Part shown: one piece after another, positions 18,539 through 29,157 of the stretch
Layout: each line of letters opens with the position of its first letter
Position numbering within the stretch: the stretch's first letter is position 1
Source of the DNA: Shewanella abyssi
GTDB taxonomy: Bacteria > Pseudomonadota > Gammaproteobacteria > Enterobacterales > Shewanellaceae
NCBI RefSeq assembly: GCF_023284025.1
Contig: NZ_JAKIKR010000010.1
Coordinates: 1-64,000, forward strand
DNA: 64,000 nt
Direction: 5' to 3'
Translations under genes and position numbers: made by a program
The notes under the pieces: generated by a model
The model's input: only the letters and a program-made list of their open reading frames with translations
The model's database searches: none
What the model was told of the DNA's origin: nothing

Positions 18539-20848
18539 ATGCAAGTAGAATCCACATTATTTACTCATTCCAAGTATCGCTCTGAGCTTACTCGTCCAGC
18601 GCCGTTTTTACCTATGTCTCGTAAAGAGATGAATAAGCTAGGTTGGGATAGTTGTGACATCATCATAGTCACAGGTGATGCTTATGTGGATCATCCAAGT
18701 TTTGGCATGGCCATCATTGGCCGCATGCTCGAAGCTCAGGGCTTTAGAGTGGGGATCATCTCACAGCCTGACTGGTCTAATAAAGATGACTTTATGAAGC
18801 TAGGCAAGCCAAACCTCTACTTTGGGGTTACTGCTGGCAATATGGATTCGATGATCAACCGTTATACCGCAGAGCGACGAATGCGCCATGATGATGCCTA
18901 TACGCCGGGCAATATTGGTGGCAAGCGCCCCGATCGCGCGGTGACCGTTTATACTCAGCGCTGTAAAGAGGCCTTCAAACAAGTGCCGGTGGTGATTGGT
19001 GGTATTGAGGCCAGTCTGCGCCGTACGGCACATTATGATTATTGGTCAGATAAGGTTCGCCGTTCAGTCATTTTAGATGCTAAGGCCGATATTTTAGTCT
19101 ACGGTAACGCTGAACGACCCCTGGTTGAGATCTCCCATCGGCTGGGCGCCGGTGAGTTGATGGCAGATATGCATGATATCCGTGGTACCACGGTGATCCG
19201 TAAGGAGCCGCTACCGGAGTGGAGCGGAATCGATTCACGTAAAATCGATCAGCAACATAAGATTGATGCTATTCCCAACCCTTATGGCGCCGATGATGTC
19301 GGCTGTAAAAATCTTTCCGGCCCAACCGATGAGAAAATATTCGATAACGACGCCCCTAAGGTTATCACTGTTCAACCGCCCAAGCCTAAGCCTTGGGAGA
19401 AGAGTTATATTCAGCTGCCTAGCTATGAAAAGGTCGCAAGCGATAAGTATCTCTATGCCCATGCTTCGCGTATTTTGCATCAGGAGCAAAACCCGGGTTG
19501 TGCTAGAGCACTATTTCAAGTTCATGCAGAGCGCGCTATCTGGGTCAATCCTCCCGCTTTGCCACTTAATACCGATGAGATGGATGGTGTGTTTGATCTG
19601 GCTTATCAGCGTGTCGCTCACCCTTCGTATGGTAGCGAGAAGATCCCGGCCTATGACATGATCAAGACCTCGATCAATATCATGCGTGGTTGTTTCGGTG
19701 GTTGCTCATTTTGTTCGATCACCGAACATGAAGGCCGCATTATTCAAAGCCGTTCACAAGACTCTATTGTGAAAGAGATTAAAGATATTCAAGGGAAGGT
19801 CCCTGGTTTTACTGGGGTGATTTCAGATCTTGGTGGCCCCACGGCCAACATGTATCACTTAGGCTGTAAGAGTGAAAAGGCGGAGCAAACCTGCCGTCGA
19901 CTCTCCTGTATCTTCCCCGATATTTGTGGCCATATGGATACTGATCATCAGCCAACGATAGATCTATATCGCGCCGCAAGAGAAATTCCAGGTATTAAAA
20001 AGATCTTGATTGCGTCAGGGGTTCGTTATGATTTAGCGATCGAAGATCCTCGCTATGTCAAAGAATTAGCGACCCATCATGTGGGTGGCTACCTGAAGAT
20101 TGCACCAGAACATACCGAGAAAGGTCCTCTCGATATGATGATGAAGCCCGGTATGGGCAGCTATGACAAATTCAAAGAGTTATTCGACAAATATTCGCAG
20201 CAAGCGGGTAAGAAGCAGTATCTGATCCCCTATTTTATCTCGGCGCATCCAGGAACAACCAATGAAGATATGGTTAACCTCGCGCTATGGTTAAAGGCGG
20301 AAAAGTTTAAACTCGATCAGGTGCAGAACTTCTATCCATCACCGATGGCCAATGCGACCACGGTCTACCATACAGAACTTAACTCGCTGAAAAATGTGAA
20401 ACACACTAGTGAGCATATCTCTGTTCCCAAGAAGGGACGACAGCGAAAACTGCATAAAGCTCTGCTGCGATATCACGATGAAGCTGGCTGGCCAATGATC
20501 CGTGAAGCGCTAATTGAGATGGGTAAAGAGAAACTGATTGGAAACAGCCCTTCATGCCTAGTGCCCGCTGAATCGCGTCAAGAGCGAGAAGCATTGCGCA
20601 GTAAAAAGAAGCTAGTCACTAAAGATGATGGTAAAGGTAAGAAGGCTTTCACCCGTTTCTCAGCCGATCAGTTTGATGACCGTAAGCAAGCAGATGGCAA
20701 CAAGGGCGGTACAGCTAAGAAAGCCGGTGGTGCAAATAAGTCAGGGCAAGCTAAACCAGCCCAGTCAAAAGGTGCTCAATCGAAATCTGGTGGCCAGCGT
20801 CCTGTAAAGAAAAATGCCTGGGGCACTACACCGAAACATCAAAGATAA
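18539..20848 (+). CDS. ygiQ: YgiQ-family radical SAM protein
   Basis: This 769-residue protein matches E. coli YgiQ from [12 protein letters not shown] to the C-terminal region. The radical-SAM cluster cysteines are Cys385, Cys389 and Cys392 (CxxxCxxC in [10 protein letters not shown]). The N-terminal part is the UPF0313 domain, and the last ~90 residues are a low-complexity Lys/Gly/Gln-rich tail. The reaction is not established for this family. The start at 18539 keeps the expected N-terminal length; a TATACT box lies about 75 bp upstream. Confidence 0.93.
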   Translation: MQVESTLFTHSKYRSELTRPAPFLPMSRKEMNKLGWDSCDIIIVTGDAYVDHPSFGMAIIGRMLEAQGFRVGIISQPDWSNKDDFMKLGKPNLYFGVTAGNMDSMINRYTAERRMRHDDAYTPGNIGGKRPDRAVTVYTQRCKEAFKQVPVVIGGIEASLRRTAHYDYWSDKVRRSVILDAKADILVYGNAERPLVEISHRLGAGELMADMHDIRGTTVIRKEPLPEWSGIDSRKIDQQHKIDAIPNPYGADDVGCKNLSGPTDEKIFDNDAPKVITVQPPKPKPWEKSYIQLPSYEKVASDKYLYAHASRILHQEQNPGCARALFQVHAERAIWVNPPALPLNTDEMDGVFDLAYQRVAHPSYGSEKIPAYDMIKTSINIMRGCFGGCSFCSITEHEGRIIQSRSQDSIVKEIKDIQGKVPGFTGVISDLGGPTANMYHLGCKSEKAEQTCRRLSCIFPDICGHMDTDHQPTIDLYRAAREIPGIKKILIASGVRYDLAIEDPRYVKELATHHVGGYLKIAPEHTEKGPLDMMMKPGMGSYDKFKELFDKYSQQAGKKQYLIPYFISAHPGTTNEDMVNLALWLKAEKFKLDQVQNFYPSPMANATTVYHTELNSLKNVKHTSEHISVPKKGRQRKLHKALLRYHDEAGWPMIREALIEMGKEKLIGNSPSCLVPAESRQEREALRSKKKLVTKDDGKGKKAFTRFSADQFDDRKQADGNKGGTAKKAGGANKSGQAKPAQSKGAQSKSGGQRPVKKNAWGTTPKHQR

Positions 20849-20942
20849 TTATTCACAGATGAGATGATTGTTTGAGTTTGTTGAGAATAAAATGATGATG
20901 GGTGTAAGTCATTTGAGTTACACCCATCGACTCTTTATCTAA

Positions 20943-21224
20943 TTAGCACCCAAATGGCTTTCCTGGACCATCCCAATCACCGGCTAGACATTGTTGTAAA
21001 TCACCGGCGTACGCCGCTTCACATTCGGCGCGAGTGTTATATCTATCGTAACGCACCCCATCGATCACTACTGGATTTGTGGCTCGCGTGCAATTACTAA
21101 CATCACGATCGTTTTGATAGTAACATCTTGCGGCCATATCACATGTTGGTGCCGAGATAGCATAGAATGAGCTTAAGCCTAGGCCTATGCTTGCCGCTAA
21201 TACTGCTAGTTTTTTATTAATCAT
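20943..21224 (-). CDS. Small secreted six-cysteine protein
   Basis: Family not recognised. The 93 residues begin with a signal peptide ending near ISA at about residue 25. The mature ~68-residue part has six cysteines (28, 34, 45, 68, 79, 93), enough for three disulfides, and an Asp/Tyr-rich middle. The start has AGGGAAG upstream. It lies between ygiQ and a membrane-anchored glutaredoxin-like gene. Confidence 0.65.
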   Translation of the reverse strand: MINKKLAVLAASIGLGLSSFYAISAPTCDMAARCYYQNDRDVSNCTRATNPVVIDGVRYDRYNTRAECEAAYAGDLQQCLAGDWDGPGKPFGC

Positions 21225-21365
21225 GATACTTCCCTTTAATTAAATGATGAATTGTTATGGTTTGCTTTAAATAAGCCATTGTTTAGTTTTATTAAACATA
21301 AATGGATGCTTTTTACTAAACAGAGCCGATTATTAGTTTGTTTATAGTGAGGATAAAGATTTTTT

Positions 21366-21773
21366 CTAAAGTAAATTTTGCGACTTGAGTTCTTTTGATA
21401 ATAATGATTCATTAAACCCATTTATTATTATGCTGCCGATGACTATCTTTGGAACTCCTGGGTAGCCCATAGACTCATATAGTTCTATGGTTTCTCTATT
21501 GCCTGATTCAATATCTCTTTCAATATAATCAATGTTATGCTCTGTTAAGTACTGCTTAGCTTTTTTACAGAAAGGGCACCACTGGGTGGTGTAGATAATC
21601 ACCTTACTATCAATGCCTTGATAATGATGACTAGTGTTTGTTGCAATTAGATTTGGTTGCTGATTGTATAGGTCAAAACCATACTTAGTCCCAATGCCAA
21701 TGCTAAATCCAGCAGTAATAATAAAGATATAACCAATAATGTTTCTTGTCTTATTTAGTATTTTTGATTTCAC
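21366..21773 (-). CDS. Membrane-anchored glutaredoxin-like protein
   Basis: This 135-residue protein has an N-terminal membrane helix (about 12-30) and then a glutaredoxin fold with the active site Cys66-Pro-Phe-Cys69 and the cis-Pro segment GVPKI. The topology would put the thioredoxin-like domain in the periplasm. GTG at 21773 is the apparent start. Glutathione reduction in the periplasm or disulfide relay to the six-cysteine protein next door is a guess. Confidence 0.75.
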   Translation of the reverse strand: MKSKILNKTRNIIGYIFIITAGFSIGIGTKYGFDLYNQQPNLIATNTSHHYQGIDSKVIIYTTQWCPFCKKAKQYLTEHNIDYIERDIESGNRETIELYESMGYPGVPKIVIGSIIINGFNESLLSKELKSQNLL

Positions 21774-22032
21774 TCTACTGTCTCGATAGGTTTTATAATA
21801 TTAAATATTATCGAACGTTGAATTTCACTAATTATGGAAGCTAACAGTTGAGATAATCGATAGCAATGTGGATTTTGTATATTGTCTTCATATCAGTCGA
21901 AAGTATGCTGGTGACTAGTTCATTTTAACTAGACGTTTCCCCTGCTTATTGGCGTGGATTATGTCTTTACTCTGCTTAAGTTAAAATTTATCTCTTTATG
22001 ATAGAGTTAGTCACAAATCATTGGAGATAATA

Positions 22033-22617
22033 ATGAAAATAACAAAATACTCACAGATTGGCCTGTTAACGGCTGCGACTTTTGCCTTGCCTGCTACGGC
22101 TGTAACCACCGAACAAACAACCTTTTTTGATAGTATTGCAGCCCATTGTGGCAAAGCATTTGAAGGTACAGTGACGGCGGGTAATAGCGCTGATTCGGCG
22201 TTTAGCGGTAAGAAACTGATTATGCATGTACGCGAATGCAGTGACACCGTGCTTAAGGTGCCATTTCACGTCGGTGACGATCACTCTCGCACCTGGGTGA
22301 TCACTAAAACGCAATACGGTTTGCATCTAGCGCACGACCATCGCCATCAAGATGGCAGTGAAGATAAGGTCACCATGTACGGCGGCATGACGGCGAGTAT
22401 GGGCAGCACTACCGAGCAATCCTTTCCAGTTGATGCCTATTCAATTAACAATTTTAGAGACAACGGTTTAGATGTTTCGATTACTAACGTGTGGCATATG
22501 TACAGTCACCCTGGAGAGTTTACTTATCGCTTAACTCGTGAAAATCGTGATTTCAGAGTCGATTTTGATCTGACTAAACCGGTTGCACTGCCGCCTGCAC
22601 CTTGGGGGCATAAGTAA
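22033..22617 (+). CDS. Secreted protein of unknown function
   Basis: GGAG 6 bp upstream selects the ATG at 22033. The 194-residue precursor has a signal peptide ending near residue 23. The mature part has two cysteines (HCGKAF and RECSD), a GDDHSRTW segment, a His-rich LHLAHDHRHQDGSEDK, and a C-terminal PPAPWGHK. I do not recognise the family. The His/Asp cluster could bind a metal. Confidence 0.65.
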   Translation: MKITKYSQIGLLTAATFALPATAVTTEQTTFFDSIAAHCGKAFEGTVTAGNSADSAFSGKKLIMHVRECSDTVLKVPFHVGDDHSRTWVITKTQYGLHLAHDHRHQDGSEDKVTMYGGMTASMGSTTEQSFPVDAYSINNFRDNGLDVSITNVWHMYSHPGEFTYRLTRENRDFRVDFDLTKPVALPPAPWGHK

Positions 22618-22676
22618 GGCATCCTGTTTAAGTGAAGGGGTGTGATGCGTCTAGGTTTTAGCTTTCAATATCATTG

Positions 22677-22783
22677 CTAGAACCTAGAACCTAGAACCTA
22701 GAACCTAGAACCTAGAACCTAGAACCTAGAACCTAGAACCTAGAACCTAGAACCTAGAACCTAGAACCTAGAACCTAGAACCT
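22677..22783. repeat. Heptanucleotide microsatellite (CTAGAAC)15
   Basis: Fifteen perfect CTAGAAC units plus two bases. One decayed copy (GCCTAGAAC) follows at 22795. It lies in the 259-bp gap between two convergent genes. The unit is not a multiple of three, and it is not within a reading frame, so length changes would not alter a protein. Confidence 0.97.
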
Positions 22784-22876
22784 CTAATACTCGAGCCTAG
22801 AACGATTGTCCGAATTTTGCCGTCTTAGCTTATCTCGCACGCCCTCGTCGCTGCATTTCCTTAAGCCACAACCAGC

Positions 22877-23443
22877 CTATTTCTCTTCAAAGGTGAAGGA
22901 TTGGCCTGCCAATGCGGCTTCAAACATTAAGCCACCCTTGGCCACGGTAAACACGGCCATGCCGTTAATATAAGACGCTGTAGCGGCTTTCTTACCAGCT
23001 CCAGCTGAATTACCTGTAGTACCAGCTTGTGCGTTGGCGCCGATGGTAATCGCCACTGCAGAAGCCTGTGCACCGAACTCAAAGCTGCCGCTGGTGAAAT
23101 CTTTATAAGCGGCTTTATCTTTAAAGAAGATGACTTCACTATAGGCTTGGCCGCCGAACTGAAAACCAAAAGAGACTTGAGTCAGGCTGGTGTCACCTTG
23201 GTAATTGCCACCTTGATAGACGCGCCCCTTGCCATAAGCTGCACCGATACCAATTCCGCCTTTACCTATGGTCGGAAATAGTGCGTAACCGTATGCGGTA
23301 TCGAAGAACTTTTGGGTTTGGTTCGCTTGCTGGAAAGTACTTTTGGCTTGGCTATAGCCGTCTTCAGCTAAAGCTTGTGGCATGATCATCATGCTGGCGA
23401 GTAAACATAAACTGGCGGTGATCCGTTTGATGAAGCTTGTCAT
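22877..23443 (-). CDS. SYLF/Ysc84-domain lipid-binding protein
   Basis: The ATG at 23443 with AAGGA upstream opens a signal peptide ending at ALA (about residue 26); longer frames add an unsupported extension. The 188-residue protein is one SYLF domain: an early FFDTAYGYALFPTIGKGGIGIG, repeated Gly motifs, and VAITIGANAQAG. Eukaryotic SYLF domains bind phosphoinositides; bacterial ones are secreted proteins of unknown role. Confidence 0.85.
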   Translation of the reverse strand: MTSFIKRITASLCLLASMMIMPQALAEDGYSQAKSTFQQANQTQKFFDTAYGYALFPTIGKGGIGIGAAYGKGRVYQGGNYQGDTSLTQVSFGFQFGGQAYSEVIFFKDKAAYKDFTSGSFEFGAQASAVAITIGANAQAGTTGNSAGAGKKAATASYINGMAVFTVAKGGLMFEAALAGQSFTFEEK

Positions 23444-23552
23444 TGAGTTATCCTTATCGAGCAAACTGGACTTATACTGATTGGTATCAACCTTAGCATA
23501 GCCATCCTGAACGGAAAGTGAATGCCTTTTATACTGATGTTTGTATCTCATT

Positions 23553-23575
23553 AAAAAAGCGCCTAATGAGGCGCT
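23553..23575 (-). terminator. Terminator after S9 peptidase gene
   Basis: Read on the minus strand, AAGCGCCT and AGGCGCTT pair around CATT and run into a T-run, 24 bp after the peptidase stop codon. Confidence 0.85.
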
Positions 23576-23598
23576 TCTATTAATGGCTACTGGTTAAC

Positions 23599-25668
23599 TT
23601 ATTCGACTGGCTTGCCTAAAACATAGTGCTCGAACCATTGCTGATCCCACTCCATCTTGGCTTTTCGATGTTGATATTTACTTAATCCATGGCCTTCGCC
23701 AGGATAAACAATGAGCTCAACAGGCACGTTTAGGTAGTGCTTTAGGGCGCGATACAGACCTTGTGCATGCCCTGCGGGCACTCGTTGATCGTTTTCGCCG
23801 ATATGGATAAGCGTAGGTGTTTTGATTTTGTCTGCATAACTAAGTGATGAGCCATGGGTGTAGGCCTCTGGCTTTTCCCAAGGTAGGCCTTCCATAAAGT
23901 TAACCACGTGACCCGGTGTGTCTTCGAGCATCCACTGCAGACGTTGATCAAATACACCCGCGCCAGAGCTTGCCGCTTTAAAGCGTTCAGTGGTGCTGAT
24001 CAAAGCATTAGTCAGGTAACCACCGTTACTCCAGCCCATCACTGCCATTTTGTCACCATCAACAATACCGTCGCTAATAAGTTGATCGACACCAGCGATA
24101 ATGTCTTTAACTTCGATGTCGTGCTCTTTACCAACTAAATCAGTTAAGAACTTATCACCATAACCGGTAGAACCACGATAGTTAGGCGACAGCAATGCCC
24201 AGCCTTTGGCAGTAAATGTTGAGCGTCCATAAGAGCGATGCTGTAAAGCGTAAGGCGTTGCTGATGTCGGTCCGCCGTGAATTTGCACCACTAATGGTAA
24301 CGGACCATCAGACTTTTTATAGTCTGCGGGTAGATCCAATATACCTTCAACAACACTACCGTCAGGCGCCTTCCAGCTAACGATAGACACTTGAGGGAGT
24401 TTCCAGCTATCGACTTGTGGATTGATGTTGCTCAGGCGTTTCGCTTTAGCGCGGCTGCTATTAGCATCGGCAATAAACATATCTGAAAAGTGATCTAAAC
24501 CGTTGTGGCTAAAGGCGACGCGTTTACCATTTTGGCTAAAGCTGTAGCTACCAATGACCATATCGCCATTAATTACAGTACGAGTATCTCCCTGTTCGCC
24601 ATCATCAATTTCGGTACAAAATAGCTTTACTCGAGCATGATCAGCGCCGCGATAGCAGATCTCGTCGCTATCTGGTCGCCACTTTATGTCGCCGGAGTTT
24701 AAGGTGACATCTCCGCTGCGCGTCACTTCAAGCGATGGTGCATCAGTTGCTTGTGCATTGGCGATGAAGAGCTTACCTGGGTGACCGTCAAAATCGATTC
24801 TAAAGGCGAGTTGGTTGTTATTTTCCTGCCAACTTAGCCCTAATAACCAACCATATGGCGAAGGAGCTTGGTCGCGCCATTGCTTATCTGCGAGGATGCT
24901 ATTGGTTTTTGTTTTAGTATCGAAGACTTCAACGTCAGACCAACCTTCCAGTCTAACCAGCTCGTTATCGTCAGTCGTGATCCGCGCTATTTTGCTGCCA
25001 TCGTCATTGACCTTGAACTCCCAAACTACTTTATCGTCATCGAGTAATAGCTGTTGCTTAAAGTGTTGAAGATTGAGCTGGTATAACGGGTTTGTTTTAC
25101 GTTCGCCATGGCCATATTTAGGCGCTGAGTGACCGGCTCGCATCGAGGCCCAATCATCTTTGTCTTTTACTGTTTTAGTGGCTAAGAAATAAACGCTGTT
25201 GCCGTCATTGCTGAGCTGAAACCCGTTAACACCTTCAACCTCTTTAGTCATCGGTTGCATGTCACCGCCTGCGACTGCAATGCGGAAAACCTGTGTCTTA
25301 CCGTTGTATGGTGCCTTGGCTGATTCTTGTTTTACCTTACCCAGAAAGTAGATATGTTGCCCGTCAGGACTCCATTGTGGGCTGGATTCACTTTCATTAG
25401 TGAATGTAAGGCGTTTACTGTCACCACTTTTGGTGTCGAGCAGCCACAGATCTCGTTGGCTTTTATCCAGTTCTTTGTCCCAGCGGGCTTCTAGCCAAAG
25501 TGCCTTCTTACCATTGGGGCTTAATGTCACTGAGCTCATGCCGCCAATATCAAAGAAATCATCGATAATAATGTCGTGAGTTCTTTCTGCTGCTGAGGTG
25601 ACCATACTGGTACCGAGCAATGTTGCCATTGCAGTAGCAAGCAGGGTTAGCTTGTTGAAGTTTTTCAT
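23599..25668 (-). CDS. S9-family prolyl oligopeptidase-like peptidase
   Basis: The ATG at 25668 is preceded by AGGA and opens a signal peptide (about 1-26). The 689-residue protein has a beta-propeller of repeated WSPDG-type blades (about 60-400) and a C-terminal alpha/beta hydrolase with Ser547 (GWSNGG), Asp627 (GENDQRVP) and His660 (GEGHGL). This is the S9C (acylaminoacyl/dipeptidyl peptidase) plan and is likely periplasmic. All catalytic residues are present. Confidence 0.92.
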   Translation of the reverse strand: MKNFNKLTLLATAMATLLGTSMVTSAAERTHDIIIDDFFDIGGMSSVTLSPNGKKALWLEARWDKELDKSQRDLWLLDTKSGDSKRLTFTNESESSPQWSPDGQHIYFLGKVKQESAKAPYNGKTQVFRIAVAGGDMQPMTKEVEGVNGFQLSNDGNSVYFLATKTVKDKDDWASMRAGHSAPKYGHGERKTNPLYQLNLQHFKQQLLLDDDKVVWEFKVNDDGSKIARITTDDNELVRLEGWSDVEVFDTKTKTNSILADKQWRDQAPSPYGWLLGLSWQENNNQLAFRIDFDGHPGKLFIANAQATDAPSLEVTRSGDVTLNSGDIKWRPDSDEICYRGADHARVKLFCTEIDDGEQGDTRTVINGDMVIGSYSFSQNGKRVAFSHNGLDHFSDMFIADANSSRAKAKRLSNINPQVDSWKLPQVSIVSWKAPDGSVVEGILDLPADYKKSDGPLPLVVQIHGGPTSATPYALQHRSYGRSTFTAKGWALLSPNYRGSTGYGDKFLTDLVGKEHDIEVKDIIAGVDQLISDGIVDGDKMAVMGWSNGGYLTNALISTTERFKAASSGAGVFDQRLQWMLEDTPGHVVNFMEGLPWEKPEAYTHGSSLSYADKIKTPTLIHIGENDQRVPAGHAQGLYRALKHYLNVPVELIVYPGEGHGLSKYQHRKAKMEWDQQWFEHYVLGKPVE

Positions 25669-25778
25669 GTTGTTGTTCCTACCCTTCAAATATTTCTGTA
25701 ATTTTTATAATGAGATAAGCGCTAATACACTAGCGCAAGTGGTGTTATAAAAGCCATGAAATATGTCAGCTATTAAGG

Positions 25779-25889
25779 TTATTTCTTTTCGTCTAGCATT
25801 AACTTTTGCAGGTAAGCAAGCTCTTCTGAACTGAGCAGTCGCTGGCGGTGATCGTGGCGATCACCGAAGCGGGCGACTTGTATATGTGG
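25779..25889 (-). pseudogene. Possible C-terminal gene remnant
   Basis: An open 37-codon stretch without a start encodes VARFGDRHDHRQRLLSSEE and LAYLQKLMLDEKK, ending in TAA, just past the kinase stop codon. It includes an inverted repeat (GGTGATCG and CGATCACC) at 25847-25865. The composition is protein-like but the family is unknown, and no start codon is visible. Confidence 0.25.
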
Positions 25890-25894
25890 AAGTT

Positions 25895-28552
25895 TTAGCT
25901 GGCAAGTTTAGAGACTAACTTTAGTTTGTCGAGTAACACCTCTTTTTTAAAGGGTTTCGCCAAGTAGTCATCCATACCTGACTCAAAGCATTTTTCGATA
26001 TCTTGATCTAAGACACTGGCGGTGAGTGCAATGATAGGTAAGCGCTGTTGAGAGTTTAGCTTTTCCCATTCTCTGATTTTTTCTGTTGCGGTGAAGCCAT
26101 CCATAATGGGCATCATGCAATCCATTAAAATAGCGTTAATGACTTCACCTTTGGTAATGAACTCGAATGCTTCGAGTCCATTATTGGCAATAATAAAGTC
26201 AAACCCAGCTTGTTTCACCAGTAAAGATGCCACCTTCTGGTTTACCAGATTGTCTTCGACAATCAGAATAACGACTTTTACTTTTTCTTCAGCGATGTTG
26301 CTGTCCGCTACCAGATCCGTTTCAGATACTACTTTTGTGCGTAGTTCTCTATTTTCTAAACCGTGGCGAATGGCGTTGTTAAAGCGTCTACCCAGTAATG
26401 GCAGGGTAATAGTGGCGTCTATATTCTCAAGGACACGTTGCTCTGAGGGCGTGTTGATGGCAATGGTAAAGATATCTTGTTGAGACAATAACTCAGGTAA
26501 AGTCGCTAAAGCCTCTCTAGTGATAGAGGAGTTATCAACAAAAAGCACATCGAATGATTGTTTATCTTGTAGAAGATCAAAGCAGGATGGATAACGATAA
26601 TTGAGCTTGAACCCCTGTCTGATGCAGGCGTCATCAAGGGTTTCTATAGTGTCATCATTGCTGGAAATAAGCGCTGAGGTAAGGTGTTTAAACTCATCCT
26701 GTATAGGCGCTTCTTGCGCAATAATACGCGCTTTAAATTCAACAGAAAAACAACTGCCTTTACCTTTTTCTGAACTGATCTTGATGTCACCACCCATTAA
26801 TTCGACTAGTTGTTTACATATAGCAAGACCTAAGCCTGTGCCGCCAAATTCACGGGTAATAGAGCCATCTTCTTGAATAAACGGAGAGAAGATCTGTTGT
26901 TGCTTGTCTTTATCGATACCAATGCCGCTATCATAAATTTTGATCTGCATATTGGCGTAGGGCTTTTCATCAAACTGACAGCTAACAGTAACCTTGATAA
27001 AACCTTCAGGGGTAAATTTGACCGCATTTGACAGTAAGTTCATTAGTACTTGACGCATGCGATGTTCGTCAAGTGAAACGAGGTAAGGCGTATTTGTCGG
27101 GATATCAATTTGCAGATCGAGATTTTTCTCAACCACCTTAGCGAGCACCATTGTTAACGTGTCGTAGACGACTTCAGTAATATTAGTGTCGGTGTTGGCA
27201 ATGGTAAGGTTACCAGACTCAATTTTCGACAGATCCAATATATCGTTAATCAGTAATAGTAAGGTGTGCGACGATGTTTCTATGGTTTCCAAATACTCAT
27301 TTTGTACTGGCGTCAGTTTGGTGCCTGCAAGAATTTCAGACATACCAATAATGCCATTCAATGGCGTTCTGATTTCATGAGACATATTAGCAAGAAATGA
27401 GCTTTTGGCTTTATTGGCATTTTCTGCATCAGATTTAGCGCGCAAAATTTTCTCATCATTTAAGTAGCGCTCATGGATCAGGTTGTTGAGCTTTTTAGAA
27501 AACAAGCTAAATTCGTCGTTGCCACTTTCATTTATTTTATTCGAGTAGTCATGTGTTTCCTCAATTTTTGACATGGTTTTAATCACGTGGTTTAGATAAT
27601 TGAGAATTCGGCGGTAAAGGTTGGCACCTATTGTTCCTATGATGAGTAGTGATGCAAATAAGGCGCTACAGAAAATGATGATCAGATTTTTTGATTGTGC
27701 TATTTCACTGTGAATTTTACGGGTCAACTGTTCTGAAAATGTGGTTACAACAAACTGAATTAGACTTAGGCGTTGACTAAAAGCCTCCAAATTGGATTCG
27801 GGACTATCGACTAACATATTGCCCCGTAAAATATCGCTGCGCAATTGATAACTATGCTCAAATGCTTTGTCTGAAAATGTCGCCAACAGTAGATCGACTT
27901 GCTCTGGTTTGGCATTAATATTGATAAAGCGTTCAACGTAAAGCTGCTGTCTTTCAGCGCTCATGTTTAATTGAGTGAGTAGCTCAGCGTCACTCCTATT
28001 TGTGAGCAACTGATTAATAAGCCACTTCTCTTCTGCTGACCAAAGTGACAACCATTGCAACTGAAATAGTATGGTGAGATTTTGGTTAATCTGTGCTGGC
28101 ACATCTAGCTTATCTTTTTCTAAAACAATTAGCGCTTGCGCTTGCAGTTCACTCATCCAAGTTGACCAATCAGCAACACTCTCTTTTGTTAGCTCAGGCG
28201 ATTCGGTTAAAGCATCTTTAGTGCTATCAAACCATGCTTGGATATCATCGCTGTTTTTGACCGTGAACGCTTTGGAAAGTAGCGGTGGAAATTCAGCGAC
28301 CATAGGGGTGAAGTCTGCTAATAAGAAAGGGTTACCTTGCGCGTAGAGTTGTTCTCTAGCTTGATTTATTTTTATATTCAGTGCAGAAAAAGATTCTAAA
28401 AAGATAATTTGGTGGTTGAGAGTATTGAGTGCTTGCACATTATTGGCTTGCTTTTTTATCTCCAGTGCGGATAAAAATGCAGTGAACAATAACGGGAGTA
28501 ACACTAATGCTAACATCCTTGTTTTTATTGAAATACGATTCAATAAGTTCAT
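25895..28552 (-). CDS. Hybrid sensor histidine kinase/response regulator
   Basis: AAGGAG before the ATG at 28552 sets the start (885 residues). Domain order: membrane helix (about 8-26), a ~270-residue periplasmic helical sensor, a second helix (about 300-322), HAMP-like linker, HisKA with His392 (NMSHEIRTP), HATPase with N and G boxes, a degenerate receiver-like segment (about 640-750), and a C-terminal receiver with phospho-acceptor Asp811 (ILMDCMMP). It is divergent from a PBP-like/barrel gene pair, which suggests they supply its signal. Target genes are not known. Confidence 0.92.
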   Translation of the reverse strand: MNLLNRISIKTRMLALVLLPLLFTAFLSALEIKKQANNVQALNTLNHQIIFLESFSALNIKINQAREQLYAQGNPFLLADFTPMVAEFPPLLSKAFTVKNSDDIQAWFDSTKDALTESPELTKESVADWSTWMSELQAQALIVLEKDKLDVPAQINQNLTILFQLQWLSLWSAEEKWLINQLLTNRSDAELLTQLNMSAERQQLYVERFININAKPEQVDLLLATFSDKAFEHSYQLRSDILRGNMLVDSPESNLEAFSQRLSLIQFVVTTFSEQLTRKIHSEIAQSKNLIIIFCSALFASLLIIGTIGANLYRRILNYLNHVIKTMSKIEETHDYSNKINESGNDEFSLFSKKLNNLIHERYLNDEKILRAKSDAENANKAKSSFLANMSHEIRTPLNGIIGMSEILAGTKLTPVQNEYLETIETSSHTLLLLINDILDLSKIESGNLTIANTDTNITEVVYDTLTMVLAKVVEKNLDLQIDIPTNTPYLVSLDEHRMRQVLMNLLSNAVKFTPEGFIKVTVSCQFDEKPYANMQIKIYDSGIGIDKDKQQQIFSPFIQEDGSITREFGGTGLGLAICKQLVELMGGDIKISSEKGKGSCFSVEFKARIIAQEAPIQDEFKHLTSALISSNDDTIETLDDACIRQGFKLNYRYPSCFDLLQDKQSFDVLFVDNSSITREALATLPELLSQQDIFTIAINTPSEQRVLENIDATITLPLLGRRFNNAIRHGLENRELRTKVVSETDLVADSNIAEEKVKVVILIVEDNLVNQKVASLLVKQAGFDFIIANNGLEAFEFITKGEVINAILMDCMMPIMDGFTATEKIREWEKLNSQQRLPIIALTASVLDQDIEKCFESGMDDYLAKPFKKEVLLDKLKLVSKLAS

Positions 28553-28657
28553 TTCTGCTCCTTGAATTGAACGGTTCAATCATAAAGTTGTGAATTTCCC
28601 GACTCTTGACTATATTCAGCTTAGTACAAAAAACTATCTAGGATTGAAGGTTTTTAT

Positions 28658-29155
28658 ATGTTTAATGGATTAAACCTCAGCGCATTTTTTTTAAATACAA
28701 GGTTAGTCGTTTTAACGGCGGCTCTCTCCCTATCATGTCCACTCTGGGCATTAGAATCTGACACAGATGAAGGCACCGACATCGAATTTGCGATTTTTAG
28801 TCTTAATGACGACTTACCTCCCTTAAGTAAGAGTAAGGCGAGAATGCTATATCGCGGCAAGTCTAAAAAAATCAATGGTAGCCTTAAAATCGTTTTGGTC
28901 GATCTACCTGAAACGTCCATGCATCGCGAAGAATTTTACAGCATGCTGCTGGGAAAATCGGTGTCACAGATGAATGGTTATTGGGCGGGGTTAGCTTTCT
29001 CTGGCAAAGGCTCTCCACCAGAAGAGCTCGATGGTGATGATATAAAACAGATCCTAAAGTGGCTAAATGACAACCCAAATGGTATTGCATATGCTCCGAT
29101 CGAGTCGGTGCCTGAAGAAGTAAATATCTTAATTACAGTGCCACAAGGAGAGTAG
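28658..29155 (+). CDS. Short PstS-like periplasmic binding protein
   Basis: This 165-residue protein has a signal peptide (about 1-32) and a truncated phosphate-binding-protein-like fold: LSKSKARMLYRGK, HREEFYSMLLGKS, YWAGLAFSGKGSPP and a final GIAYAP segment. These are motifs of small substrate-binding-like proteins, about half normal PBP length. GAAGG precedes the start. It begins about 105 bp from the divergent hybrid kinase and 2 bp before a barrel gene, so it is likely a periplasmic signal-input partner. Confidence 0.72.
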   Translation: MFNGLNLSAFFLNTRLVVLTAALSLSCPLWALESDTDEGTDIEFAIFSLNDDLPPLSKSKARMLYRGKSKKINGSLKIVLVDLPETSMHREEFYSMLLGKSVSQMNGYWAGLAFSGKGSPPEELDGDDIKQILKWLNDNPNGIAYAPIESVPEEVNILITVPQGE

Positions 29156-29157
29156 CC

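Noticed and set aside
22677..22783. CRISPR array
   Set aside because: The units are seven bases long with no spacers, so this is a microsatellite.
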